Notes: generated by a model not told the origin, from the sequence alone. DNA of 64,000 bases from Siphonodentalium dalli (GCA_032622095.1 CP136063.1:277321426-277385425); one strand, 5' to 3'. Counted from the stretch's first letter, positions 24,361 through 35,280 are shown. Numbers and translations are program-made.

Positions 24361-24565
24361 TACAGTAATGCTTCAAGTAATTGACTCCTTAACCACAGCA
24401 GAATTATGGGTAACTTTTCAGGATATAGCTTGTTGCCATTCATTGGAAAGCTGTCGCCGAGAGCTTTCCGATGAATGGCAACAAGTCATATTTCTGACTA
24501 AATCCTGAAAAGTTACCCATAATTCTGCTGTGGTTAAGGAGTCGATTACTTAGAGCATTACTGTA
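24361..24565. mobile_element. Palindromic MITE 'CAGTAATGC' (full length)
   Basis: A near-perfect 205-bp palindrome. TACAGTAATGC at the left mirrors GCATTACTGTA at the right. Long arms contain CCTTAACCACAGCAGAATTA, 'CAGGATATAGC' and TTGCCATTCATTGGAAAGCT. The TA ends suggest a Tc1/mariner-like TA target, by inference. The element could fold into a hairpin of about 100 bp. Confidence 0.85.
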
Positions 24566-25952
24566 TAAGCAGTTTAGGAGTTTTAGAAGTCTTCATGATT
24601 GGGGATCATTACTAGTGATGAACTGTTATGGCAAAAACTTACCAATTTTCTGAATACACAAATTACACAATCTGCAGATAACTATTCAAGCCAATGTAAA
24701 ATTTGGCATTAATTTACACATTTAAGGCATAAATGTACGGAATTGCTTTTCATGTCAGATTTTTGACTTGAGTACAAGGTGAAATATTTACTGTCAAATC
24801 ATTTTAATTCGTGGGGGGGGGGGGGGGGGGTCTCTTAATCATTGATTTCGTGGTCTGGCCCAACCATAAAATCAACATTCAACGAAATAATTGGCTCTAT
24901 ATCTAACTCAATACAAAGATCGGGAATTATGTCTGATTTTGGCATGTCGTAAATGGGTGGGGGAAAAAAACAAAAAGAAAAGATGAAACGTATTAGACGA
25001 AATAATATAAAAAATCAGTCATTGGCAAAAACAATATTTACATTCAGAACATCTAATATAGATTCTTGTCTCCACATCTGGTTATAACTAGCAATCTGAT
25101 TGGCTACAACACCAACAAATCAACATGTTCCCTGTCACCCTTGACAGCGAGGTATAAGAGATTGTGTGCGAAACATCGGGGGTATATGAGCACGTGAAAC
25201 ATCAGGGGTATATGAATGACCCTTGAACTGGCAGTTTCCACAAATCGTGACGTTGCTCTCGCACGCCAAGTTTGACGTCACCTGACGCCGGGTTCCATAT
25301 GTTGGCTACTGAATTATTTTTATTTGTGTCAAGTAATCTGAGAACCTATGAAAAGCACACTTAAATTAATCGACATGGTTATTTTTATGGGGACAAAATC
25401 GTTATCTCCAGAAACATTGTGGGGTACATGGAGATTTAATACCCGGATGTCTCTTTTTGAACCATCCAGGTATTAAATCTCCATGTACCCTGATGTTGCC
25501 GAAGATAACTAATAATAACTTGCATTGCTGCTGCATACTGTACATTGATCGTTGATACTTTTCGGATCGGTGAGTGCGTTTCTACTTTTCCAAATTTTAA
25601 CCATGAAGTAAGAGACATGCCTTTTCGTTATTCAGTACTTAATTAGCCTATTCATTATTGTTCAGGCTTCTGTACATTTACTACATCATCTGATTCATTC
25701 TATAAATTATAATAATTTCTATAAACAATTCCCAATGAATTGGTCAATTAATAAAGGTTAGCGGTTTCAGTACATGCAGGTTACATTTAAGACAATAAAT
25801 AACTACATGTACTTTGGCAGCATGTGAAATGAACCCGGTAGCTGCCTGAACATCTCTCCAAATCAATAGTAGACCATTCCGATGTACACTTTTTTAACCT
25901 GGTGGGAGAATCCACTTAATATAAGTATAGAAAGTGTTAATAAATTGTAGTA
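24566..25952. other. Intron 1 with poly-G and a hairpin
   Basis: A run of 18 G lies at 24813-24830. At about 25425-25491, GGTACATGGAGATTTAATACC pairs with its mirror GGTATTAAATCTCCATGTACC around a loop of about 28 bp. Bases 25860-25950 match the tail of the 'ATAGACCATTCC..' family. No gene was recognised. Confidence 0.5.
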
Positions 25953-26215
25953 TTAAGCCTTTCATGACTGGAGCCTCATGAAATTTTGCAAAAACCCTGG
26001 GCCAATGCATTCTCTTATATATGTGAGTCTCACATAGAGAGCCTCCCATATATAAGATAATGCATTGGCCTAACAATATTTACCTTGATGTTGTAAGCCA
26101 GTGCTTTCTCTTATATATGTGAGGCTCCCTATGGGAGACTCGCATATATAAGAGAATGCACTGGCACTGGGCCTATAATGCTGCACCAGCGCAGCTCCAA
26201 TCATGAAAGGGTTAA
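25953..26215. mobile_element. 'CATGAAAGGG' piggyBac-like MITE
   Basis: TTAA is present at both ends (25953-25956 and 26212-26215). The left terminus reads GCCTTTCATGACTGGAGC and the right GCTCCAATCATGAAAGGG. Two hairpins of the CCAATGCATTCTCTTATATA type lie inside, at 26001-26070 and 26096-26164. Confidence 0.8.
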
Positions 26216-26400
26216 CACACAAAAAATTCAAGCCGATTTAGTGTTTTAATAACCATAATAAGCTCATGTTCAAAACTAACTTATGATTGTCAACCGACTA
26301 GGCTAGTATCAATTGATGGTTGATGTCGATTATTATTATCGACTCATTATTAACGATTATGTAATTTATTATCATGGCATGATGCTGCTTTAGTACGAGT

Positions 26401-26505
26401 TACAGTAATGCCCTAAGAAATCGACTGCTTAACCACAGCAGAATTGTTGGTAATTTTTCAGGATTTAGTCGGAAATATGGCTTGTTGCCATTCATCGGAA
26501 AGCTC
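26401..26505. mobile_element. Half copy of the CAGTAATGCC palindrome
   Basis: Begins TACAGTAATGCCCTAAGAAA and continues through AACCACAGCAGAATTGTTGG to TTCATCGGAAAGCTCT, where it stops at the dyad. Only one arm is present. It ends about 40 bp upstream of the acceptor of exon 2. Confidence 0.8.
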
Positions 26506-26545
26506 TGTATCCCACATGTAACTTACTTGTTCTGCTCTGTTTCAG

Positions 26546-26600
26546 TTATGAGGAGATTGAAGATATGCCTCGAAGAAACAGAATGCGTGTTATAGACTGG
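26546..26600 (+). CDS. DCDC2-like doublecortin protein, exon 2 (linker)
   Basis: A 55-bp exon between the acceptor TCTGTTTCAG| and the donor GACTGG|GTAAGT. Entered in phase 2 from exon 1, it completes the glycine codon and encodes YEEIEDMPRRNRMRVIDW, leaving in phase 0. This is the linker between the two doublecortin domains. Human DCDC2 has a comparable short acidic-basic stretch after its F.KL.Y motif. A truncated CAGTAATGCC palindrome lies 40 bp upstream and a run of 18 G (26670-26687) lies 70 bp downstream. Support comes from consensus splice sites and perfect phase agreement on both sides. Confidence 0.82.
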
Positions 26601-26880
26601 GTAAGTTTACCATTTATAATTCTAATTCATGAGTTTCCAGACCTCATGCCTGGGTATAACTATATTCCTGGGGGGGGGGGGGGGGGGTATTGTGGTACAC
26701 CGGTAACCGGTTTGGGCACTCAAACTGCAGATGCCCAAAAAACATTTTGATATAAATTTACAACAAGACAAAAATCTTCTATTTCATGGTGCCACGACGG
26801 GAGAAATATTACCGAAATAAATCAGTGGAATCTTATTTTACTCAGTGGTGGATTGTTCAAATAAAAATATGTTATATAAT

Positions 26881-27380
26881 GGTGGGGAATCACGTGGTTT
26901 CGAGTTCATGAGTATCACACATTCAAAATTGCCGAAGTCCCGAAGAGATCTAAAATGCAACCAGAAGCGAGGAAAAAATGTAATAAACTAATATATGACA
27001 TATTATATATTATTTTGACAGCTACGAGCAGATGCTATACTATTTTCAAACAAGCTGACACCTCATTTATGTCCAAATTCACATTTATTTGCTCTAACAT
27101 TCTGACCAAAGTTGTCAGTCGAAGGATTTTCCAAGATGTATGGACTGGTGTATTCCATGCACCTCCGACAGTCAACTTTGGTCAGAATGTTATAGAAAAC
27201 CACTGAGTATTTCCGAACAAATAAGGTATCAACTTGTTTCAAAAATAAACCAGCACATGCTCGTAACAGTCAAACTGCCATGTTTTGTGTCAGTTCCTCG
27301 TATATTATGATTTTGTGCGTTTGCACATTTTGAATGCATTGTACTCACCAACCTCGGAACCACGTGATAGCCCACCGTGT
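26881..27380. mobile_element. Foldback MITE with GGTGGG..CACGTGG termini
   Basis: The left end, GGTGGGGAATCACGTGGTTT.., pairs with the right end, ..AACCACGTGATAGCCCACC, over about 55 bp with mismatches and includes CATTCAAAAT inside each arm. A second inner hairpin at 27098-27191 pairs AACATTCTGACCAAAGTTG with CAACTTTGGTCAGAATGTT. No clear target duplication was found. Confidence 0.7.
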
Positions 27381-27548
27381 ATATTATGCTAAGTTAGTTT
27401 AAACAATATTTTATTTGAACTAAACAGAATTACAAGCAATAAATACATGACATATAATTATGCTATATGCTAAGTTGCTAATGTATTGGGTCGTCTTCCA
27501 TACTTCCGAGGTGCAAGTGATTTGACCGATCACTCCGGGGACAACTAT
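27381..27548. other. Intron 2 spacer; nothing recognised
   Basis: Short AT-rich sequence. Confidence 0.3.
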
Positions 27549-28065
27549 TTAACCCTTTCATGATGGGGGCTGCACTGATGCAGCATTAATGATCCTGTGT
27601 CAGTGCATTCTCTTACCGGTATACAGTAGTGCCCTAAATAATTGACTCTTTAACCATAGCAGGATTATGGGTAATTTTTCAGGATTTAGTCGGAAAATTT
27701 GGCTTGTTGCCATTCATCAGAAAGCTCTCACTGAGAGCTTTCCGATGAATGGCAACAAACCATATTTCCGACTAAATCCTGAAATATTACCCATAATTCT
27801 GCTGTGGTTAAGGAGTCAAACTTTTATTGCATTACTAGGGCATTACTGTATATTAGGGCATTACTGTATATTAGGGCATTACTGTATAATTATGTGAGTC
27901 TCCCATATGGGGTCTCGCATCTTACAAGGCCAAGATAAATATTGTTAGGCTAATGTAGTCTCTTATATATGCAAGACTCCCTATGGGAGACTCGCTTATA
28001 TAAGAGAATGAACTGCCATAGGGTTTTCGCAAAATTTCAGGAAGCTCCCATCATGTATGGGTTAA
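27549..28065. mobile_element. 'CATGATGGG' piggyBac-like MITE with nested palindrome
   Basis: TTAA lies at 27549-27552 and 28062-28065. The left terminus is CCCTTTCATGATGGGGGC and the right is GAAGCTCCCATCATGTATGGG. A CAGTAATGCC palindrome (27622-27850) is inserted in the left part, interrupting one hairpin. The other hairpin is at about 27953-28016. Confidence 0.75.
27622..27886. mobile_element. Nested CAGTAATGCC palindrome with triplicated end
   Basis: A palindromic MITE with arms as at 24361, centre near 27735. The right terminus occurs three times in tandem (18-bp unit TTAGGGCATTACTGTATA, to 27886). It sits inside the TTAA MITE at 27549-28065. Confidence 0.8.
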
Positions 28066-28258
28066 AACGGTAATATTAAGCAGAGGATGTGTCAGTACAA
28101 TATTATTTACGGTTACTCTGATCATCATCATATGCCATGCATACATGTAGATAGTATATCAACCCCATTACAACACATCCATTTATAATTATTGGAATTT
28201 CAAAGTTAATATTGAGGATTGTCCTGATTCACCTCCAAAATAGTGAGTCAGAGAGGAT

Positions 28259-28629
28259 CAGGGGCGCTGGAAGAGGGGGGCAGAGGGGGCAGCTGACCCC
28301 TTGCCCTTGACCAAGGGGGGCGAGCGGGGGCAGGACTTGCCCTTTTTCTGGAGACAGAAAATGCTTTTTGTGTGTTTAATCTCGTGTTTTTAATGCGACT
28401 TTTTTGGTCCAAATACCACCTATTTCACAAGGAATATTAATTTTTTTGTCAATTTTATCACAAAACGCCCATAAAAACCGACAAATACAATTAAAATAGG
28501 GATTTTTGCCACAATGAATTTATGGTTATTTTCCCGAGTTTGCGGAGAAAATGCCCTTTTTTGCGGGAAAAGTGCCCTTTTTGTAGGCTCTGCCCCCCCC
28601 CCCTGCCCTTGGATGCTTCCGGCGCCCTG
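28259..28629. mobile_element. hAT-like MITE with perfect 8-bp TSD
   Basis: The octamer GAGAGGAT lies immediately on both sides (28251-28258 and 28630-28637). The termini CAGGGGCGCTGGAAG and CTTCCGGCGCCCTG are inverted repeats, and CAGGGGCG is a common hAT end. The 371-bp interior is G-rich on the left and AT-rich in the middle, without coding. Confidence 0.9.
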
Positions 28630-28650
28630 GAGAGGATGAGAGAGACTTAG

Positions 28651-28911
28651 GCTTGGATACACGCCTTGAAATAGTGTGTCTGTCATTTGCAGAATGAGGT
28701 CCCCAGAGGGTGAATTTAGTGACGCTACCCCGCACAGCGGGCTAGCATCGCTAAATTCACCCTCTGGGGACCTCATTCTGCTTACAACTCAGCAGAATGA
28801 GGTTCCCAGAGGGTGGATTTGGTGATTCTAACCGGCTATGCGGGGTAGCATCACTAAATTCACCCTCTGGGGACCTCATTCTGCAAATGACAGGCACACT
28901 ATTTCAAGGCT
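28651..28911. mobile_element. Double GCAGAATGAGG palindrome element
   Basis: Two long palindromic cores in series (28689-28782 and 28792-28884) are bounded by GCCTTGAAATAGTGTGTCTG and its mirror CACACTATTTCAAGGC. Same architecture as 34486-34739 and 60067-60319. Confidence 0.82.
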
Positions 28912-28959
28912 TTCTTAGATTCTCTCTCACTCTATGGCATTTTCAAAACATCTCTTGGG

Positions 28960-29110
28960 GAGGGAGGACCTGAAACCCCTCTACATCCCCTCCCATATAC
29001 CCACCCCAACTCAGGCCTACATCCCCTCCCATACCCACCCCAACTCAGGCCTATGAGGACCTCAAACCCCTCTACATCCCCTCCCATACCCACCCCAACT
29101 CAGGCCTATG
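28960..29110 (+). repeat. C-rich minisatellite
   Basis: Two to three imperfect copies of CCTCTACATCCCCTCCCATA followed by CCCACCCCAACTCAGGCCTA. A partial unit lies in the middle. Confidence 0.7.
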
Positions 29111-29214
29111 ACATTCATGGTCAGAAAACAGGTGTCCCCCAAAAATCTCTGCATCCACCCCGGCGCTCATTCTGCTTAGGCCTCATCTTCTGGAAAGTAT
29201 CTATAATATCAAAT

Positions 29215-29490
29215 TAACATTGTTTTTATAGTTATGTTTTCCCATCTGGGAAGTTCTATATCCCCTTATTTGCAGAAGGTAAAATCCATAATCGAGGTGC
29301 CCAATGGGTGATCATCACCAACTTCAACTGGGGTACTTCAATCTTATCCTAGATATACCATAGCAGTTGAGGGCCTACGCAGAATGAGGTCCCCAGAGGG
29401 TGAATTTAGTGATGCTAGCCCGCTATGCGGGATAGCGTCACTAAATTCACCCTCTGGGGACCTCATTCTGCAAATGACCAGCACCATATT
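29215..29490. repeat. GCAGAATGAGG palindrome with arm sequence
   Basis: The palindrome core at 29379-29471 is preceded by ATAATCGAGGTGCCCAATGG..CTTCAACTGGGG. The inverted counterpart of this whole block is at 35485-35765. Confidence 0.75.
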
Positions 29491-29932
29491 TTGAGTCCTG
29501 AGGGTGTTGGCTGTACTGACATGCTTCTCTCAAAGTGTCAGACCAAAATAAGCATCTGCTTGCCGACGCCTAACTGTTTGTCATTTTTCCATAACAAATA
29601 ACCTGGAGTTATATAACTGGTAATTGTTCTGTTTACCCAGCATGCATTTCCTGCCATGGTAGAATTGTTGTATATTGGCTCATTATAGCTGCGTAAACAT
29701 TATCCGTAGAATTATTGCAGTACATTCTGTCATCGATCATTGATTTTGCCGATTCAATAAACACAATTTGTTTGTACGACTGCGATACCCTTAGTGACAA
29801 ATGTGTGTAGCATTCTTTGCTTTTAATATTGTCATTATCCAACAACGAAGGTCTTCTGTGTTGCTGAGAAATTGTTTTATCAGTTTAAAATGAAGCAATA
29901 AATTTGCAGCTCATAAAGCCATGGCGAATAAT
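29491..29932. other. Intron 2 sequence; nothing recognised
   Basis: No repeat boundary or exon was seen. Confidence 0.3.
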
Positions 29933-30414
29933 TTAACCCTTTCAGTGCCAAGTGCCAAGTCCGATTTTTGTATCAACCCATATTTCTTTGAAAATTATAA
30001 TAGTGTGATACATTGATGGAAAGAGCTCTTAACCCTTTGAGTGCCAGGTTGATTTTTGTATCAACCCATATACCCTGTGCCAATGCATTCTCTTATATAT
30101 GCGAGTCGACCATAGGATGCATTGGCCTAACAATTATAATTTTTTTTTTTTTTTTTTACAATTTTAATAATTTATTCTTATATTCTTTAACAGACTTATT
30201 TTGTAGGTTTAGGGCCGATGAGATAAGTCTGTTAAAGAATATAAGAATAAATTATTAAAATTGTAAAAAAATAAAAAAATAATAATAATTGTTAGGCCAA
30301 TACATTCTCTTATATATGCGAGGCGACCTATGGTCGACTCGCATATATAAGAGAATGCATTGGCACAGGGTATATGGGTTGATACAAAAATCAACCTGGC
30401 ACTCAAAGGGTTAA
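29933..30414. mobile_element. Two nested piggyBac-like MITEs, 'CAGTGCC' family
   Basis: A first element end, TTAA + CCCTTTCAGTGCCAAG, begins at 29933 and runs to GAGAGCTC-type sequence at 30028. At its TTAA (30029-30032) a second element is inserted, bounded by TTAA 30029-30032 and 30411-30414, with termini CCCTTTGAGTGCCAGG and CCTGGCACTCAAAGGG. The second element has a truncated left hairpin (about 30073-30127) and a complete right hairpin (30296-30362). The inverted partner of the first end is found at 35772-35880. Confidence 0.75.
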
Positions 30415-31155
30415 ATGTAAGAGACTGACCATAGTAAACAAGTTACCATTACTTACTGTACAACACCTAAAACAACAGTTCATTTGAACATTGATTTACC
30501 GTTTTCTCTTTTTGCTGCACGGAAAGTAGAAACAATGGGAATGCCATATTGGCATAATACTGGCAGAATATTTTTGCCGATGCCGATTGTAAACAGATCT
30601 AATGAATATCGGCTGATTTTTCCGTTCCAGTTATTATGTTCATTCACTATTCACATTGTCAATGGGTATTATGGTGCCATGTTTCCATATATTGTTTTAT
30701 CATGGAGTCTTTACATCCCAAGTATACATGGTATGACATCTTGTTGGTACTGATGTCATGCTATGTTTTCCTGCATTGTTTCCGTAACTTGGTCGTTGCA
30801 GACATTGATTTTCCAGTGGACGTTCTACAGAATGACCCTTTCACCACCATAATGAACAATACATATTCATGTTTTGTCAGTACATATGTGAGCACAATTA
30901 ATCATTGATTAAATTCTGCTAGTTATTGGACAATTCTTGGATTCTCTAAGGAGAGTTCATGTGTACCGGTACCATGAAGAATGAATTCATGGTGTAGATG
31001 TGTGACTAGACCAGAGAACAAATTATTTATGAATTGTGCTTTCTCCCGATCTTATTTTAACACCCGCCCTCTTACAAGACTATAAATAGCTACCCATTTG
31101 AGAGTCTGAATGATTACTCCATCATTCATATACTGTACCGTACTGCTGCTATAAA
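30415..31155. other. Intron 2 sequence; nothing recognised
   Basis: Two overlapping open frames (30484-30753, 30636-30908) have hydrophobic composition but no splice context or recognisable domain. I do not treat them as genes. Confidence 0.35.
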
Positions 31156-31413
31156 TACAGTAATAATGCCCTAAGTAATTGACCCCTTAACCACAGCAGA
31201 ATTATGGGTAACTTTTCAGGATTTAGTCGGAAATATGGCTTGTTGCCATTCATCAGAAAGCCCTCGGGGAGAGCTTTCCGATGAATGGCAACAAGCCATA
31301 TTTCCGGGAGAGCTTTCCGATGAATTGCAACAAGCCATATTTCCGACTAGATCCTGAAAGTTACCCATAATTCTGCTGTGATTAAGGCGTCAATTACTTA
31401 GGGCATTACTGTA
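31156..31413. mobile_element. CAGTAATGCC palindrome with duplicated centre
   Basis: TACAGTAATAATGCCCTAAG at the left mirrors CTTAGGGCATTACTGTA at the right. The right arm contains a tandem duplication of GAGAGCTTTCCGATGAAT..GCAACAAGCCATATTTCCG, so the palindrome is asymmetric. Confidence 0.82.
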
Positions 31414-31608
31414 GCTACTCCAGGCAATCTCTGCAGTATGTCACAGCGCACATTCACATTAAAAGTACTTTTACGATTGACAGATATCTCCTTTTGGTTT
31501 TTTTTTTGCAAATAATAAATTCGGTGTTAACTGTTGAAACTGTTTGAAATACTTCTCCTTGCTAGGTATTATTGGTAAATTCTGGACTTCATAGACACTT
31601 TTTAGGGT

Positions 31609-32008
31609 TTAACCCTTTACCCAACAGAAGGGCCCTGTGCCAATGCATTCTCTTATATATGCGAGTCGACCATAGGTCGCCTCGCATATATAAGAGAATG
31701 CATTGGCTTAACACATTAAAAATTATAAAATTGTTAAAGAATGTAAGTAAATAATGGTAAAAAGTGTTAAAAAATGATTTTTTTAGGCCAATGCATTCTC
31801 TTATATATGCGAGGCGACCTATGGTCGACTCGCATATATAAGAGAATGCATTGGCACAGGGCATAACTGTAACTATCACAATGTGGTCAAGGAGCCGGTT
31901 CCAATGATATCCATATTTGTATGGTTCTATTGAGACAGACCGAATATATTTTAGGCTGTTGAAGCTTTATTTGGCCGGTTTTGGCCAGTTTGTTGGGTAA
32001 AGGGTTAA
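31609..32008. mobile_element. piggyBac-like MITE, 'CCCTTTACCCAAC' family
   Basis: TTAA lies at 31609-31612 and 32005-32008. The termini are CCCTTTACCCAACAG and TTTGTTGGGTAAAGGG. The two hairpins are at 31637-31707 and 31786-31855. GAGACAGACCGAATATATTT lies to the right, as in the other copies. Confidence 0.88.
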
Positions 32009-32639
32009 TTAGTTGTTGTAATCTCTAAATTTGTAAACACGGTTTGAAATTAGCAGTGTAAAAATTTATTACACTATTTTTAGCTATGTGGCGAGCCGCG
32101 CGGTCTCCTGGAATCATGGTCGCTGTATAGGAATTCCGACAATCACGATTGGCTTCTGTCTTACACTCTTGAAGTTTTTTTAATTGCTATTATGGTTACT
32201 AATGCAACCGAGGTACACATATGCAATGTCAGTGAAAACACTGGTGAAAACTGATGAAAACAGACAATTTATAAAAATACCCTACCGGTATGTCAAATAT
32301 TGATATTGTACCATATATTATCAAAGAATTCATCTTGTGAAAAAAATTTTTTTTTATATTTATATTCGCACAGTACTACTCTTTTATCAGTTTTAAATTT
32401 GCTAACTTTGAATTCGCGCGTCATGATGTGCGTTTTCAAAACTGATAGAGATATTTTTGAAAAAGTGTCATATCTGATGGCAGTTTCGGTTCTTAGTCGT
32501 TCTCAAAAGCAGATTAAAATAACCATCAGTACTTAGCGAGTAGAATATAACTGTTCATGTGAGCATTTCTCTTCGCTTGTATTGTTTCAAAAATCTATAT
32601 ATGGTACACATATACATGTATCAGGCATCATTAACAAGA
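32009..32639. other. Intron 2 sequence; nothing recognised
   Basis: No repeat or exon was supported. Confidence 0.35.
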
Positions 32640-33640
32640 CATTGCAATATCAAACATGGCTACCAGCGGCCATCTTGGATTTCAAAATTCAATCCATTAG
32701 CACGGGCTACAGGCCGGAGTGTTCGTCTGATCATAAAATTTGTCGTGGACGTTAATATTGACATGTAGATGGGAACGAATCATTTTGGTTTCATTCGGCC
32801 TTAAAACATGGCAGCTGGCAGCCATCTTGGATTTTACTCTTTGTATGAATAAATCCTATGACTCAGGCTACAGGTTGTACCTTTGGTCGGATCATCATGA
32901 AATTTGTCATGGATGTTAATACTGACATGTAGATGGGAACAAGTCATTTTGGGGTCATTCGGCCATAAAACATGGCCACCAGCAGCCATCTTGAAATTTA
33001 CTCTGCATGACAAAATCCTTTGGCACGGGCTACAGGTTGTACCTTTGGTCGGATCATTATGAACATTGTCATGGCTGTTGACATTGACATGTAGATGGGA
33101 TTGAGTCATTTTGGCATCTTTCGACAAAAAACATGACTGCCAGCAGCTATCTTGTATTTCAAAATTCAATCCATTCGCAAGGGCTACAGACCAGAGTGTT
33201 TGTCTGATCATCATGAAATTTGTCATGGTTGTTAATATTGACATGTAGATGAAAACTGTTTTTGGGCTCATTCGGCCATAAAACATGGCTGCCTGCAGCC
33301 ATCTTGGATTTTACTCTTTGCATAACTAAATCCTTTGGCATGGGCTACATGTCATACCTTTGGTGGGATCATCGTGAAATTTGTCGTGGCTGCTAACATT
33401 GACATGTAGATGGGATCAAATCATTTTGGGCTCATTCGGCCATAAAACATGTCCTCTGGCAGCTGTCTTGGATTTTACTCTTTGCATGACTAAATCCTTA
33501 GGCAACAGTACTACAGTCCATTTCCCTCATCCGATCATACCAAACTTCATATTAATGTTGATCTACTAGATGGAAGCTATCAAATGTTTTTGAATTTCAT
33601 TGGAAAACATAGCTGCCAGCAGCCATCTTTTTTTTTACTT
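32640..33640. repeat. ~160-bp tandem repeat with CCATCTTGGAT units
   Basis: About six diverged copies of a unit containing AACATGGC..CAGCCATCTTGGATTT, then CACGGGCTACAG, GATCATCATGAAATTTGTCA and TTGACATGTAGATGGGA. The GACATGTAGATG anchor recurs every 150-166 bp (near 32760, 32926, 33088, 33240 and 33401). The minus-strand frames of 60-150 codons spanning it are artefacts of the repeated unit. Confidence 0.85.
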
Positions 33641-33889
33641 TATATATATTTCTTCATGTTGATAATCTAGTATTACGTAGACCTTTCAACTTTCCGCATT
33701 CCTAATGGGTCCATTAACTGTAACACATGAAATTATTCCCTTTCCAAGTTGATCTACAGTGTCATTGACACTTTCATTTGTTGTTAATATGACTACACTT
33801 AATGTTGACCATTTGCACTGTGGGGGTATCCTTAGTCTAACATTAGTTTTCTTTCTTACTAATTTCATCCAACATTTTTTCTTTTCCAG

Positions 33890-33969
33890 GGTCAACCAGT
33901 CGTACAAAACCGATACAGAAACGTCTCAGGGAAAGTGAACAAAACTAAGGTAGAAGGAACGAAAATATA
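33890..33969 (+). CDS. DCDC2-like doublecortin protein, exon 3
   Basis: An 80-bp exon from the acceptor TTTTCTTTTCCAG| to the donor AAAATATA|GTAAGT. Entered in phase 0, it encodes GQPVVQNRYRNVSGKVNK then TKVEGTKI, and leaves in phase 2. The R.NVSGK.NK...T..I pattern aligns with the DCDC2 region just ahead of its second doublecortin domain, where the family has a PV..R.NVS.. stretch before the I.ANGD strand. The exon-4 acceptor follows after a 351-bp intron, and the phases match. Confidence 0.85.
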
Positions 33970-34320
33970 GTAAGTATATGTTCTAGCAATTACTCATTCT
34001 TGGCTTATGAAGGACCATTGTACATCAGCAATCACTCAAATTTAGAGGTGCACTGGGCCAAAATCAATTTCTTTATTTTCCTCAAAGTCAACCTTTCAGA
34101 TGTTATATAAAATGAACAAAGAAAAAAAAATGGGTGAGTTATTATTGTACACTTAATACAGAGAAATTCTTGCAGTTCTCGTTAATGAAAAAAAAATGTT
34201 TCTATTAAGTTTTAAGATTATTATATACTAATCGTATTATTTGCATTAAAATTAATATAGGTGTATCCTCTGACCATTGTCACCCTATTGTTATCATCCG
34301 AAATATTCTTTGTGTTTCAG
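33970..34320. other. Intron 3
   Basis: 351 bp, AT-rich, with no repeat recognised. A polypyrimidine tract and TTTCAG end it. Confidence 0.6.
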
Positions 34321-34455
34321 TATAAGTGCTAATGGAGATGATATAAGAAAACCCCGCCATCTGTTACTAAGGCAGACCGATAAATTAGATATGAATAGTA
34401 TCCTCGATGCTTGTCAAGGTCTGTTGGAGCTTCCAGATGGCCGCAGTGTCTCAAA
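34321..34455 (+). CDS. DCDC2-like doublecortin protein, exon 4 (second DCX domain)
   Basis: A 135-bp exon between TTGTGTTTCAG| and TCAAA|GTAAGTG. Entered in phase 2, it begins YISANGDDIRKPRHLLLRQ and continues TDKLDMNSILDACQGLLELP, then DGRSVSK, leaving in phase 2. It is the first part of the second doublecortin domain: the ISANGD strand, the RLL-type strand and the helix with 'ILDACQGLLELPDGR'. In DCDC2 the same block reads I.ANGD...P...LL followed by a helix and 'GAV..LYT'. A 254-bp palindromic transposon begins just 31 bp beyond the donor. Confidence 0.88.
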
Positions 34456-34485
34456 GTAAGTGTCACTGTCTCTTCCATTTCAAAT

Positions 34486-34739
34486 CAAGCCTTGAAATAG
34501 GGTGTCTGTCATTTGCAGAATGAGGTTCCCAGAGGGTGAATTTAGTGATGCTACCCCGCATAGCGGGCTAGCATCACCAAATTCACCCTCTGGGAACCTC
34601 ATTCTGCTGAGGTGTAAGCAGAATGAGGTCCCCAGAGGGTGAATTTGGTGATGCTAGCCCGCTATGCGGGGTAGCATCACTAAATTCACCCTCTGGGGAC
34701 CTCATTCTGCAAATGACAGACACCCTATTTCAAGGCTTG
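34486..34739. mobile_element. Double GCAGAATGAGG palindrome with perfect 8-bp TSD
   Basis: TTTCAAAT occurs on both sides (34478-34485 and 34740-34747). The termini CAAGCCTTGAAATAG and CTATTTCAAGGCTTG are perfect inverted repeats. Two palindromic cores lie inside, joined by CTGCTGAGGTGTAAGCAG. The octamer duplication suggests a hAT-type transposase mobilised this family. It lies in intron 4. Confidence 0.88.
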
Positions 34740-34774
34740 TTTCAAATATTAGATTTCCAAACTCGGAGCAAAAG

Positions 34775-35280
34775 TTTTTAGCTCACCTGAGACGAAGTCT
34801 CCGGTGGAGCTATAGTCATCACTCCTCGTCCGTCCGTCCGTCCATCCGTCAAGAATCATCTTCTCCTCCAGAACCTTAAGACCGAATGGGTTATTATTTT
34901 GTGTGGATGTTCCCTAGGTGAATCACATTCAGATTTGTTCAAATGAGGTCACCTGGTCAAATTATAGTTGCGAAGCTTGGTCCATAACCCTTACCCACCA
35001 TAGTAATTCTTACGACTTCTTCTCAAATTTCATTGGGCCGAATTGGTTCATATTTGGTACAAAGGGTCCTTGGGGGACTGTGGTTCAGATTTGTTCAAAT
35101 GAGGTCACTGGATCGAATGTGGGCAGAGCCAGTGACATAATTCAAATTTTTTTTTTTTTTAATTCAGATTTTTTAAATTTTCAGGGCGACCTTGCTCAAT
35201 TTAACCATATAAAATTATTTTTTAAACATGTTATAAAATTTGAAAAAAGTTACACCATTATAACATCTGCAGAGTTATGA
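34775..35280. repeat. TAGCTCACCTGAGACGAAG dispersed repeat
   Basis: Starts TTTTTAGCTCACCTGAGACG followed by CTCCGGTGGAGCTAT and GTCCGTCCGTCCG, then 'CAGATTTGTTCAAATGAGGTCA' twice (about 34930 and 35085). Comparable blocks are widespread in marine invertebrate genomes. It can be read as an open frame but is not a host gene. Confidence 0.65.

Noticed and set aside
30484-30908. Two overlapping hydrophobic open frames of about 90 codons
   Set aside because: AT-rich, overlapping in different frames, no splice signals, no recognised family.
32834-33341. Minus-strand frames of 60-150 codons with repeated HVLWPND-like motif
   Set aside because: They follow the ~160-bp tandem unit and show no domain or independent coding evidence.
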